Source: Pelagerythrobacter marensis
GTDB taxonomy: Bacteria > Pseudomonadota > Alphaproteobacteria > Sphingomonadales > Sphingomonadaceae
DNA length: 64,000 nt
Direction: 5' to 3'
Assembly (NCBI RefSeq): GCF_001028625.1
Contig: NZ_CP011805.1
Location: forward strand, 2,093,001-2,157,000
Below, piece after piece: positions 22,780 to 32,021 of the stretch. The first letter of the stretch is position 1, and each line of letters opens with the position of its first letter. The translations under genes were made by a program, and so were the position numbers. The notes under the pieces were generated by a model, which was not told the origin of the DNA, ran no database searches, and worked only from the letters and a program-made list of their open reading frames with translations.

Positions 22780-23012
22780 TGCCAGCCGAAGACGGAACCG
22801 CCATCGTGGTGAAGCTCGACGACCTGCTCCACGAACGGCGCATGACGCTCACCGAACTGGCCGAACGGGTCGGCCTCACCCTCGCCAATCTCTCGATTCT
22901 CAAGACCGGCAAGGCCAAGGCCATCCGCTTCTCCACGCTGGAAGCGATCTGCCGCGAACTGGGCTGCCAGCCGGGCGACTTGCTGGTCTATCGCTCCGGC
23001 GAGACAGGCTGA
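22779..23012 (+). CDS. XRE-family (YozG-like) transcriptional regulator
   Basis: 77 residues, essentially one helix-turn-helix domain: VKLDDLLHERRMTLTELAER then VGLTLANLSILKTGKAKAIR and FSTLEAICRELGCQPGDLL. This is the YozG/Cro-C1 branch that pairs with DUF2975 proteins. It starts in the TAATG junction with the DUF2975 stop, so the two are translationally coupled. It is the likely binder of the ATATCG palindromes ahead of the cassette (autoregulation; inference). Confidence 0.88.
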   Translation: MPAEDGTAIVVKLDDLLHERRMTLTELAERVGLTLANLSILKTGKAKAIRFSTLEAICRELGCQPGDLLVYRSGETG

Positions 23013-23103
23013 GAGCCTCGATTACCGGGAGGGGGCGTTGCGAAGTTCGGGAACTTTGGCGGATTGTGGCAATTGTATGGCAAGTAGCGAAAGGAAATTC
23101 CCG

Positions 23104-23361
23104 ATGAAACAGCTTGCTATTGCCGCCCTCCCCCTCGCTTTCGCGCTTGGCGCGTGCGACAACACTGCCGAAGAAACGGTGCCGGAAGACACGATGATGG
23201 AAGATACCATGACCGATCCGGCAATGACCGACCCGGCGATGACGGATGAAACCATGACCGATCCCGCCATGGGTGAAGACGCCATGGTCGATGATCCTCT
23301 GGTCGACGATGCCGATGAATCGGTTCAGCCCGCGGACGAGCCGGTCGCCGATACGATGTAA
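23104..23361 (+). CDS. Small acidic, methionine-rich lipoprotein
   Basis: 85 residues; signal peptide MKQLAIAALPLAFALGAC with lipobox at Cys18. The mature 67 residues have no Lys or Arg, 23 Asp/Glu and nine Met, with a repeating TMTDPAM-like unit (about residues 34-56). Such Met/Asp-rich tails could bind soft metals, but the repeat may be simple low-complexity sequence. AAAGGAAA precedes the ATG at 23104, fixing the start rather than earlier in-frame codons. A GC-rich hairpin at 23415-23440 may end its transcript. Confidence 0.75.
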   Translation: MKQLAIAALPLAFALGACDNTAEETVPEDTMMEDTMTDPAMTDPAMTDETMTDPAMGEDAMVDDPLVDDADESVQPADEPVADTM

Positions 23362-23390
23362 TCGCCGGCGCGAACGATTGCCGCGGCGGC

Positions 23391-23418
23391 TTGACCCGCC
23401 CGGACTTTCTGCTAGAGG
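23391..23418 (+). promoter_or_regulatory. Candidate rplJL promoter
   Basis: TTGACC (23391-23396) and TAGAGG (23413-23418) with a 16-base spacer. It precedes a long leader and the only ribosomal-protein genes here. A stable GC hairpin (23415-23440) overlaps its -10 box and may instead serve as terminator of the lipoprotein gene upstream. Confidence 0.5.
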
Positions 23419-23682
23419 CCCGCCCCGACCGGCGGGCCTCTTTGCGTTTGCCCGGTCAATCCGTCCGAGACAGTTGGTGACCCGGAATTGCCGGGTCTTA
23501 ATTTCCAGCCGAGGCGGGGAAAAGAGATTTCGCGGGTATTCGGCCTGGCCGGCCCGCATCGCACGCCTGGCGTGTCTCCTTCCCTTGTCGAACGGACTGC
23601 CCCGTGCCGGTTAGCGGCGCTGGGCGATGTGAGCCGGTCGTATTCGCGCCAGCGGGTGCGGCCATATGTGAAGGAGTATGGC
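23419..23682 (+). promoter_or_regulatory. rplJ 5' leader (possible L10-autoregulated structure)
   Basis: About 260 bases of non-coding sequence between the candidate promoter and the rplJ ATG. Several local inverted repeats are visible, e.g. GACCCGGAATTGCCGGGTC around 23480. In many bacteria the rplJ leader binds the L10-(L12)4 complex to repress its own synthesis; here such a role is by position only. It makes up most of the 321-bp gene-free stretch 23362-23682. Confidence 0.45.
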
Positions 23683-24198
23683 ATGGATCGTTCGCAGAAA
23701 ACCGACGCGGTCGCCCAGCTCAATGCGGTCTTCAACGAGGTCGGCGTGGTGGTTGTCACCCGCAACCTCGGCCTGTCGGTGGCCCAGTCCACCGACTTGC
23801 GTTCGAAGATGCGCGAAGCGGGTGCGTCCTACAAGGTTGCGAAGAACCGTCTTGCCAAGCTCGCCCTGAAGGAAACCCAGTACGAAGGGCTCGAGGATTA
23901 TCTCTCGGGTCCGACAGCCCTGGCCTGGTCGGAAGACCCGGTCGCGGCTGCCAAGGCTGCGGTGGATTTCGCCAAGACGACCGACAAGATCGAAATCGTC
24001 GGTGGTTCGATGGGTGGGCAGTTGCTCGACGAAGCCGGTGTCCGGGCGCTTGCCTCGATGCCTTCGCTCGACGAGCTGCGTGGCACACTGGTGGGCCTCG
24101 TCAACGCCCCGGCGACCAAGATCGCCCGGGTCGTCAACGAACCCGCTTCCAAGCTCGCCCGCGTCTTCGGTGCCTATGGCGCCAAGGAAGCGGCGTAA
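23683..24198 (+). CDS. rplJ: 50S ribosomal protein L10
   Basis: 171 residues, starting MDRSQKTDAVAQLNAVFNEV. Forms the base of the ribosomal stalk and anchors L7/L12 dimers through its C-terminal helix (PASKLARVFGAYGAKEAA). The SYKVAKNRLAKLAL rRNA-binding segment is intact. Preceded by a GAAGGAG ribosome site. The start at 23683 matches the family. With rplL it forms a two-gene unit, detached from rpoBC. Confidence 0.97.
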   Translation: MDRSQKTDAVAQLNAVFNEVGVVVVTRNLGLSVAQSTDLRSKMREAGASYKVAKNRLAKLALKETQYEGLEDYLSGPTALAWSEDPVAAAKAAVDFAKTTDKIEIVGGSMGGQLLDEAGVRALASMPSLDELRGTLVGLVNAPATKIARVVNEPASKLARVFGAYGAKEAA

Positions 24199-24272
24199 GC
24201 GGTTTTCGCACAACGCGATTTTTCCGGGGCGCATGCGCCCCAGCCGACAAGATTTATCTGGAGTGAAACATC

Positions 24273-24647
24273 ATGGCCGATATCGCCAAGCTGGTTGAAG
24301 AACTTTCGAAGCTGACCGTCCTCGAGGCGGCCGAACTCGCCAAGGCGCTGGAAGAAGAGTGGGGCGTTTCCGCCGCCGCTGCCGTCGCCGTTGCCGGCCC
24401 CGCCGCCGGTGGCGATGCCCCCGCAGCCGAAGAGAAGGACGAATTCGACGTCGTCCTGACCGGCGACGGTGGCAAGAAGATCCAGGTCATCAAGGAAGTC
24501 CGCGCCATCACCGGCCTGGGCCTGACCGAAGCGAAGGCCCTGGTCGAAGGCGCGCCCAAGCCGCTCAAGGAAGGCGTGAACAAGGCCGAAGCCGAAGAAA
24601 TCAAGGGCAAGATCGAAGCCGCTGGCGGCACGGTCGAGCTCAAGTAA
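24273..24647 (+). CDS. rplL: 50S ribosomal protein L7/L12
   Basis: 124 residues. N-terminal dimerisation helix ([26 protein letters not shown]), Ala/Gly/Pro-rich hinge, and the C-terminal factor-binding domain with [20 protein letters not shown] and the [10 protein letters not shown] loop. Recruits elongation factors to the ribosome. Lies 74 bases after rplJ; a terminator follows. Confidence 0.98.
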   Translation: MADIAKLVEELSKLTVLEAAELAKALEEEWGVSAAAAVAVAGPAAGGDAPAAEEKDEFDVVLTGDGGKKIQVIKEVRAITGLGLTEAKALVEGAPKPLKEGVNKAEAEEIKGKIEAAGGTVELK

Positions 24648-24672
24648 GGCTTCTCGCCACCGAGTATATGCG

Positions 24673-24702
24673 AAGGGCGGTGCCGCAAGGTGCCGCCCTT
24701 TT
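24673..24702 (+). terminator. Terminator of rplJL
   Basis: A 12-bp stem with two wobble pairs (AAGGGCGGTGCC, loop GCAA, GGTGCCGCCCTT) followed by TT, 25 bases after the rplL stop. Nearly the same hairpin recurs on the minus strand at 33165-33192. Confidence 0.8.
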
Positions 24703-24757
24703 CATATGACTGTTCGATAGCGGCCTCGTCGCCGCGCGCACGCCGGCCCGAATGAGG

Positions 24758-25177
24758 TCAGAGCGTTTCGAGATAGGCGACGATCGCGGCCCGCTCCTCC
24801 GCCGAACGGACCCCGGCGAAGGCCATCTTGGTCCCCGGCACGACACCGCGCGGATCGGCAAGATAGGCGTCGAGCGTTTCGGCGTCCCAGACAAGTCCCG
24901 AAGCGCGCAACGCCTTGCTGTAGGCATAAGTCGGCTCGTGTCCGGCAGGGGCGCCGAACACCCCGGCGAGCGAGGGGCCGACCCCATTCCGGCCCGGCGC
25001 GGTCTGGTGACATGTGGCGCACCGCGCGAACGCGGCCGGCCGGTCGCCCCGGTCCATCCCAGCACCCGCCACGGCGCGCCCGTCTGCCGTATCCTGCTCG
25101 CTCGCCCGATCCCCGGCGCCGCAACCTGCCAGCGCGAGCGCGAGTGTCATCAGCGCGAAATTCCTGCCTGCTTTCAT
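24758..25177 (-). CDS. Lipid-anchored class I cytochrome c
   Basis: 139 residues. The N-terminus NFALMTLALALAGC is a lipoprotein signal with the acylated Cys at ~19; the mature part has one covalent haem site CATCH (in FARCATCHQTAPG) and a distal methionine in GTKMAFAGV, with the C-terminal helix AAIVAYLETL: a c2/c552-type electron carrier tethered to the inner or outer membrane. It probably feeds electrons to a terminal oxidase, but no oxidase genes are near. Divergent from the MATE gene. Confidence 0.9.
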   Translation of the reverse strand: MKAGRNFALMTLALALAGCGAGDRASEQDTADGRAVAGAGMDRGDRPAAFARCATCHQTAPGRNGVGPSLAGVFGAPAGHEPTYAYSKALRASGLVWDAETLDAYLADPRGVVPGTKMAFAGVRSAEERAAIVAYLETL

Positions 25178-25310
25178 AATAACGGCTCATGCCGCGCAGG
25201 CCCGCAACGCGCAAGCTGTGGCCCCATGGCCGCACTCCCGGCCCGAAGCCTCGCAGCGGCGGAAATTTCGCTTTCCCCCGCGATTCACCGCTCGTAACCG
25301 GGACGGCTTT

Positions 25311-26726
25311 ATGTCCGACGCACACATCTCGACAGGTCTTTCGCACCGCCCCTGGCGTACCGAGCTGGCTGCCACCTTCAAGCTGGCCTGGCCGCTGGCG
25401 CTCGCCAACCTGCTGCAGATGCTGACGTATGCGGTGGACGTGATCTTCATCGCGCGGCTGGGGGAGGCACCGCTGGCCGCATCGGCGATTGCGGTTGCCC
25501 TGTTCGGCCTCGTCCTTTGGGCCCTGTCCGGGCTGACCGGCGCAGTGGCGCCCCTGATCGCGGAAGAGCTGGGCGCGCGGGCGCCGGCGCTTCGCCCGGT
25601 GCGCCGGGTAACGCGCATGGCGCTGTGGCTGGCGGTCTTGAGCGGAGCGGGCGGCATGGGCCTGTGCCTGCTGCTCGAACCGCTCATGCGCGCGACTGGG
25701 CAGCAGGAAGACATCATCGCGCTGGCCACTGTCTACAATCTGATGATCGTCTGGTCGCTGATCCCGATGGTGATCAACAACGTGCTGCGAAACTTCGTCT
25801 CGGCACTCGGCCGCCCGGTCTTCGCGACTGCGATCACCGCGGCGGGGATCGGGGTCAACGCGCTGGCCAACTACGCCTTCATTTTCGGCAACCTGGGCGC
25901 GCCCGAGCTGGGCCTGCGCGGCGCCGCGGTGGCAACGATCATCACCGGCGTGACCACGATGTTCATCTATATCCTCGCCATCCGGCTCGATGCCCGGCTG
26001 CACCGTTATCACATCTTCGGCTTCTGGTGGCGCGTCGACATGCACCGGATGATGCAGATCGTCCGCCTGGGCACGCCGATCGCGCTGACCATTACCGCCG
26101 AAGCGGGGATCTTCGGCGGCGCAGCCTTCCTGATGGGCAACATCGGCACTTCGCAGCTGGCCGCGCACACGGTCGCCCTGCAGATCGCCGCGCTGGCTTT
26201 CCAGGTGCCTTTCGGCATCGGCCAGGCGGCAACGATCCGCGTCGGCTACTTCTTCGGTGCGCGCGACCGGGCGGGGATGATGCGGGCAGGCTGGACCGCG
26301 ATCGCGATGGGCACCGCTTTCATGGCAGTCACCGCCACTTCGATGATCGTGCTGCCCAAGCCGCTGCTGGCAATCTACGTCGACCCCTGGGCGCCCAAAA
26401 ATGCGGTACTGGTCGCATTCGCCCTGCAGTATCTGGTGATCGCCGCCGCCTTCCAGCTGGTCGACGGGGTGCAGGCGGTTGCCGCCGGCGCGCTGCGCGG
26501 ATTGCAGGATACGCGCATCCCGATGTGGATCGCGATCTTCAGCTACTGGGTGCCGGGCATGGGGGTTTCCCTGTTCCTCGGCTTCGCCACTCCGCTGGAG
26601 GGGCGCGGCGTATGGCTGGGCCTCGCCACCGGGCTTACCGTGGCGGCGATCCTGCTCGTCTGGCGCTGGTGGCGGCGCGATGCCCTGGGCCTGACGATGC
26701 GCTCCACCGCGACCGCGAAAGCCTGA
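25311..26726 (+). CDS. MATE family multidrug/Na+ antiporter
   Basis: 471 residues with about 12 membrane segments. MATE proteins export cationic drugs or metabolites using Na+ or H+. Both halves show the internal repeat: LAWPLALANLLQMLTYAVDV near the start and the second half beginning RLGTPIALTITAEAGIF with the GIGQAATIRVGYFFGA segment. The QDTRIPMWIAIFSYWVPG motif in the C-terminal half is typical of NorM-like members. The ATG at 25311 gives the family N-terminus. No regulator is adjacent; groES follows after 170 bp. Confidence 0.93.
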   Translation: MSDAHISTGLSHRPWRTELAATFKLAWPLALANLLQMLTYAVDVIFIARLGEAPLAASAIAVALFGLVLWALSGLTGAVAPLIAEELGARAPALRPVRRVTRMALWLAVLSGAGGMGLCLLLEPLMRATGQQEDIIALATVYNLMIVWSLIPMVINNVLRNFVSALGRPVFATAITAAGIGVNALANYAFIFGNLGAPELGLRGAAVATIITGVTTMFIYILAIRLDARLHRYHIFGFWWRVDMHRMMQIVRLGTPIALTITAEAGIFGGAAFLMGNIGTSQLAAHTVALQIAALAFQVPFGIGQAATIRVGYFFGARDRAGMMRAGWTAIAMGTAFMAVTATSMIVLPKPLLAIYVDPWAPKNAVLVAFALQYLVIAAAFQLVDGVQAVAAGALRGLQDTRIPMWIAIFSYWVPGMGVSLFLGFATPLEGRGVWLGLATGLTVAAILLVWRWWRRDALGLTMRSTATAKA

Positions 26727-26797
26727 CCCGCCACCGTTCGGCAGAACATCGGCGGAAAGTCCGCAAGAAACGGGCATGTTTTTTGGCGGGGCGCCTG

Positions 26798-26826
26798 TTG
26801 ACTCGGGCATGCCCCATCCACATATG
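26798..26826 (+). promoter_or_regulatory. groESL promoter
   Basis: TTGACT (26798-26803) and CATATG (26821-26826) with a 17-base spacer, directly before the CIRCE element. The transcription start would fall near or within CIRCE, as expected for HrcA control. Confidence 0.6.
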
Positions 26827-26833
26827 CGCCTCG

Positions 26834-26860
26834 CTGGCACTCTCCACCCGAGAGTGCCAG
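26834..26860 (+). promoter_or_regulatory. CIRCE operator (HrcA site)
   Basis: CTGGCACTC, nine bases, GAGTGCCAG: a 9-9-9 inverted repeat that matches the CIRCE consensus core GCACTC-N9-GAGTGC. HrcA repressor bound here would silence groES-groEL at normal temperature. hrcA itself is not in the window. Confidence 0.92.
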
Positions 26861-26897
26861 ACCCGATCATTCACTCTTAACTGAAGAGGTCATCACC

Positions 26898-27185
26898 ATG
26901 GCATTTCGTCCGCTGCACGACCGTGTACTGGTCCGTCGCATCGAAGCCGAAGAAAAGACCGCCGGCGGGATCATCATTCCCGACAGCGCCAAGGAAAAGC
27001 CGAGCGAAGGCGAGATCGTCTCCGTGGGCTCTGGCGCCAAGGCGGAAGACGGCACGGTCACCCCGCTCGACGTCAAGGCCGGCGACCGCGTGCTGTTCGG
27101 CAAGTGGTCCGGCACGGAGGTCAAGCTCGACGGCGAAGACCTGCTGATCATGAAGGAAAGCGACATCATGGGGATCATTGGCTGA
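26898..27185 (+). CDS. groS: Co-chaperonin GroES
   Basis: 95 residues, the normal length. Caps the GroEL ring during protein folding. Starts [20 protein letters not shown]; the mobile loop [15 protein letters not shown] and the C-terminal [13 protein letters not shown] are intact. Preceded by CIRCE and an AGAGGT ribosome site. groEL follows after 112 bases that contain a strong inverted-repeat pair. Confidence 0.98.
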   Translation: MAFRPLHDRVLVRRIEAEEKTAGGIIIPDSAKEKPSEGEIVSVGSGAKAEDGTVTPLDVKAGDRVLFGKWSGTEVKLDGEDLLIMKESDIMGIIG

Positions 27186-27195
27186 GCCTCTGTGT

Positions 27196-28944
<1,749 letters not shown>

Positions 28945-28997
28945 GCCACTGCGCTGCTCCGGCTTCCCGCCCGGCGCGGGGGCCGACGCACAAAATC

Positions 28998-29031
28998 AAG
29001 GCCCGGCGGAGCGATCCGCCGGGCCTTTTTT
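28998..29031 (+). terminator. Terminator of groESL
   Basis: A 13-bp perfect stem (AAGGCCCGGCGGA with its inverted copy) with loop GCGA and a run of six T, about 55 bases after the groEL stop. Confidence 0.92.
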
Positions 29032-29059
29032 GCAGTCACGGACGGGCTGTCCGCGCCCC

Positions 29060-31285
29060 TCACCCTTCCTTGCGGCTGGCCTCCGCAGCGGCGACGGCCT
29101 CGGCGGGCCAGGTCACCTGCGTTTGTGTCTGCGGATTGAAGACATCGCCCGGATACTGCGCGGCGGCGGCCGCGGCGATCTCCGCTTCGGTCAGGAACTC
29201 GCTCGGTTCCAGCGCGAAAACGTCGAGCCCGCGGGTAATCTCCGTCGCGTAGATCCGCCCGTTGTACCAGTAGGCCGACCAGTACCCGCCGGTAACCAGC
29301 TGATCCCTGTCGACCGGACCGCGATCGAAGTACGCGATTTCGAACGGATTTTCCGCATCCGTGAAATCGATCACGCTGATGCCCCCCTGATACCAGGCCT
29401 GGACGAAGATATCGCGCCCCGGAACCGGAATGATCGAACCGTTATGCGCGACGCAGTTTTCCTTGTCGGTCTGCGGGGCCGGCAGCTTGTAGAGGCTGCG
29501 GAACGCCAGCTTGCCTGCTTCGATCGCGTAGATCGCATTGGCACCCCAGTTGCGCGGGTCGCCTGCCTGGCAACGGGGCCGCCCGCCACCGCCCCATTCG
29601 TCGGTAAACAGCACTTTCGTCCCGTCGTTGTTGAACGTGGCCGAATGCCAGTAGGCGAACCCCTTGTCGGTAACATCGTCGATCCGCACCGGCTTCAGCG
29701 GGTCGGAGATATCGAGGATGATGCCGTTGCCCGAACAGGCCCCGGCAGCCAGGTCGAGCGCCGGGAACACGGTGATGTCGTGGCACTGATCGGTCCGGCC
29801 GGTGTTCTGCGTGCCTTCACCATGATCGCCGCCGCGCCAGAGGCCGGCGATCCGCCCCTCACTGGCGAAAACGCGCGGTCGATCGACGATTTGTGCGGCG
29901 GCCGGGTTGGCCACAGGAATTGCGATCACGTCGATGGAAAACAGCGCGGTATCGTCGCCAGTCGTGTCGCTGCACCCCTCCAGCTCGTCCTCCTCCCGAA
30001 CGTAGGACGTGCCCGAATTGTACACCACGATCCGCTCGTCATCGGCCGTGACGATCGAATGCGTGTGGCTGCCGCGGCAGGTTTGCACCTGGCCGACCTG
30101 AACCGGCCGTGTCACGTCGGTGATGTCGAAGATCCGCAAGCCGCGGAACCGATCCGGGCTGGTGCGACCGTCGACGCCCTGCAGGCCGCAATCGACCCGT
30201 CCGCGACTGTCCTCGACGCTCATGATCAGAAGATCGCCAACAATCGACACATCGCCCTGCCCGCCCGGACAGACGGTGGAGCTGACGAGCTGCGGCACGC
30301 CGTCCTCGCCCAGACGATAGGCATTGAACCCATGATAGCTTCCGGCCACGAGCAGATCGCCGGAGAAGGCCATGTCGGTATTGGCGAACGATAGCAGGGA
30401 GCTGCGCTCACCGAACTGCGGCTCCTCTTCTTCACCCTCCTCGTCGCGGTCCTTGCGCGGCGCTTCGCCGCCATGCCCGTCATGTGCGGCATCGTCCGCG
30501 TCTTTCTCCGGCTTGAGCGGGCGTAGCTGTGCAGGGTTGTCGGGATCGAAGAATCCCGCCGGCTTGGGCAAGGCGGCCACCAGGCGCAAATTGGCGATCG
30601 CTTCGCCCGCATCGCGAAAACCCGGTGCCAGCGCCACGCGCGGATCGTCGGAAAGCCCGGCAAGCACCGCGTTCATCCGGTCGATTTCCGCTTCCTGATC
30701 GCTGACGACGTCGTTGGTGAATTCGAACAGCACCGGCTCGTAGGCAGTGCCTGGCTGATCGTGCAGTTCCTCCACCATATCGACAGCGCCCAGATGGTGC
30801 GGGATCATCAATTGCAGGAACAGCCGGTCGAAGGCCGTGCCGCGCGATTCGGCGAGCTGCGCCATCTGCTCGGGCGTCGCCATGCCTTTCATCGCCTCGT
30901 GGTGGTGGGCGTGCCCCATCCCCGCCATCGCAACATCGCGGCTCCGCTCACGCAGCCATTCGGTCATGAAGCCGATCTCGTCCTTCTGGCTGACGTCGAT
31001 GCGCCCGGCGATCGCCACGATGTCGGGATTGTTCGTCCGCTCCTCCACCAGCGCGGCCATATCGACCGCTTGCTGATGGTGGACGATCATCGCCTGCATG
31101 AAAGCCACGTCGGCGGGCGAGAACGCCGTATTGGCGAGCCGGGTCGCTTCTTCGGCGGCAAGCGTGCGGGTCGGCTGGCCCGGCGCGCCCGGCTGGAGGA
31201 TCGGTGCCTCCTGCGCAGCAAGAACGCTGGTCCCGGCGAGCAGGCCCCCGACAAGCGACATACGGGCAAAATTGCGTAAGATCAT
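29060..31285 (-). CDS. Exported DUF305-LVIVD fusion protein
   Basis: 741 residues with a signal peptide (ends TSVLAAQ, ~25). Residues ~45-220 are a DUF305 (CopM-like) region, recognised by HH69-70 in MIVHHQQAVDMA, the MAGMGHAHHHEAMKGM stretch (about 120-135), and HH163-164 in LMIPHHLGAVDMV. These Met/His motifs bind copper or silver in characterised DUF305 proteins. A Lys/Asp/Glu/Gly-rich linker (~260-290) leads to a ~430-residue C-terminal part made of LVIVD-type beta-propeller repeats (FDITDVTRPVQVG, LDISDPLKPVRI, IDFTDAENPFEI). The two domains together suggest a periplasmic metal-binding scaffold; function is unproven. Confidence 0.85.
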   Translation of the reverse strand: MILRNFARMSLVGGLLAGTSVLAAQEAPILQPGAPGQPTRTLAAEEATRLANTAFSPADVAFMQAMIVHHQQAVDMAALVEERTNNPDIVAIAGRIDVSQKDEIGFMTEWLRERSRDVAMAGMGHAHHHEAMKGMATPEQMAQLAESRGTAFDRLFLQLMIPHHLGAVDMVEELHDQPGTAYEPVLFEFTNDVVSDQEAEIDRMNAVLAGLSDDPRVALAPGFRDAGEAIANLRLVAALPKPAGFFDPDNPAQLRPLKPEKDADDAAHDGHGGEAPRKDRDEEGEEEEPQFGERSSLLSFANTDMAFSGDLLVAGSYHGFNAYRLGEDGVPQLVSSTVCPGGQGDVSIVGDLLIMSVEDSRGRVDCGLQGVDGRTSPDRFRGLRIFDITDVTRPVQVGQVQTCRGSHTHSIVTADDERIVVYNSGTSYVREEDELEGCSDTTGDDTALFSIDVIAIPVANPAAAQIVDRPRVFASEGRIAGLWRGGDHGEGTQNTGRTDQCHDITVFPALDLAAGACSGNGIILDISDPLKPVRIDDVTDKGFAYWHSATFNNDGTKVLFTDEWGGGGRPRCQAGDPRNWGANAIYAIEAGKLAFRSLYKLPAPQTDKENCVAHNGSIIPVPGRDIFVQAWYQGGISVIDFTDAENPFEIAYFDRGPVDRDQLVTGGYWSAYWYNGRIYATEITRGLDVFALEPSEFLTEAEIAAAAAAQYPGDVFNPQTQTQVTWPAEAVAAAEASRKEG

Positions 31286-31475
31286 TCTGGCATCCCCTCG
31301 TGCGATCTATCGCGGAAAATGGGGACTATCGCGGCACTCAAGTCAATACGACGCTCGTCGAACGACATGGGCCGTTCGTCGCACCTGCCCGCCCTGCCAG
31401 GCCCGACCGATCGGCGGGCCGGCGCAACATTTTCCGCGCTGAACCGTTGATGGCAGGCAACCAAGGAGGAAATAC

Positions 31476-31883
31476 ATGAAGCTGCCGCACAAGGCTCACG
31501 TCGCGCTGGTCGACGGCACCACTTTCGTCGTCATGCAGAACACAGGCAAACCTTTCGCGCCGGAACTGGAAGCGGTCGCCAAGCCCGAATTGTCGGCCAC
31601 GAACTTCAGCGCCGGGGTGCGCCATCAGGACCCCGTAAGCCAGCAGCAGGGGCGCACCGACCTGAACGAACTGGCCCACGGCGCGGCAGCGGCCGAATGG
31701 CTCAACGCCCGCGCCATCGCCGGCGAGATCGAGGGGGTGCTGATTGTCGCCGACCCGAAAACGCTGGGCGAAATGCGCCGCCATTATCACAGCGAGCTGG
31801 AGAAGCGGATTTTGGGCGAGATCCCGAAAACCATGACCGGTGAAACGAGCGCGCGGATCGCGGAAGCGATTTCAACCGCCTGA
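31476..31883 (+). CDS. Host-attachment family protein (PF10116-like)
   Basis: 135 residues, MKLPHKAHVALVDGTTFVVM at the start and LIVADPKTLGEMRRHYHSEL near the end, typical of the family named after a Rhizobium/Agrobacterium attachment protein. It is a small predicted cytoplasmic beta-rich protein; the attachment name comes from early genetics and the molecular role is not known. An AAGGAGG ribosome site precedes the ATG. Alone in its orientation between DUF305-LVIVD (divergent) and the beta-lactamase-like gene. Confidence 0.85.
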   Translation: MKLPHKAHVALVDGTTFVVMQNTGKPFAPELEAVAKPELSATNFSAGVRHQDPVSQQQGRTDLNELAHGAAAAEWLNARAIAGEIEGVLIVADPKTLGEMRRHYHSELEKRILGEIPKTMTGETSARIAEAISTA

Positions 31884-32021
31884 TGTCGCCTGATTTCCCC
31901 GTCTGAACGGTTTCAGCCGACATTCATCGTTTTCGCGCCACTGCTCGTCGCCACTCCGCTTGCCGGTGCGCTTTCGCGCCCGTTAAGTTATTGCAAACCA
32001 AGGGAGGGTTACGAGAGCCGC

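Noticed and set aside
23415..23440. Hairpin GAGGCCCGCC/GGCGGGCCTC as a terminator before rplJ
   Set aside because: Not listed as a firm terminator because only three T follow and it overlaps the candidate rplJ -10 box; it could equally be the first stem of the leader.
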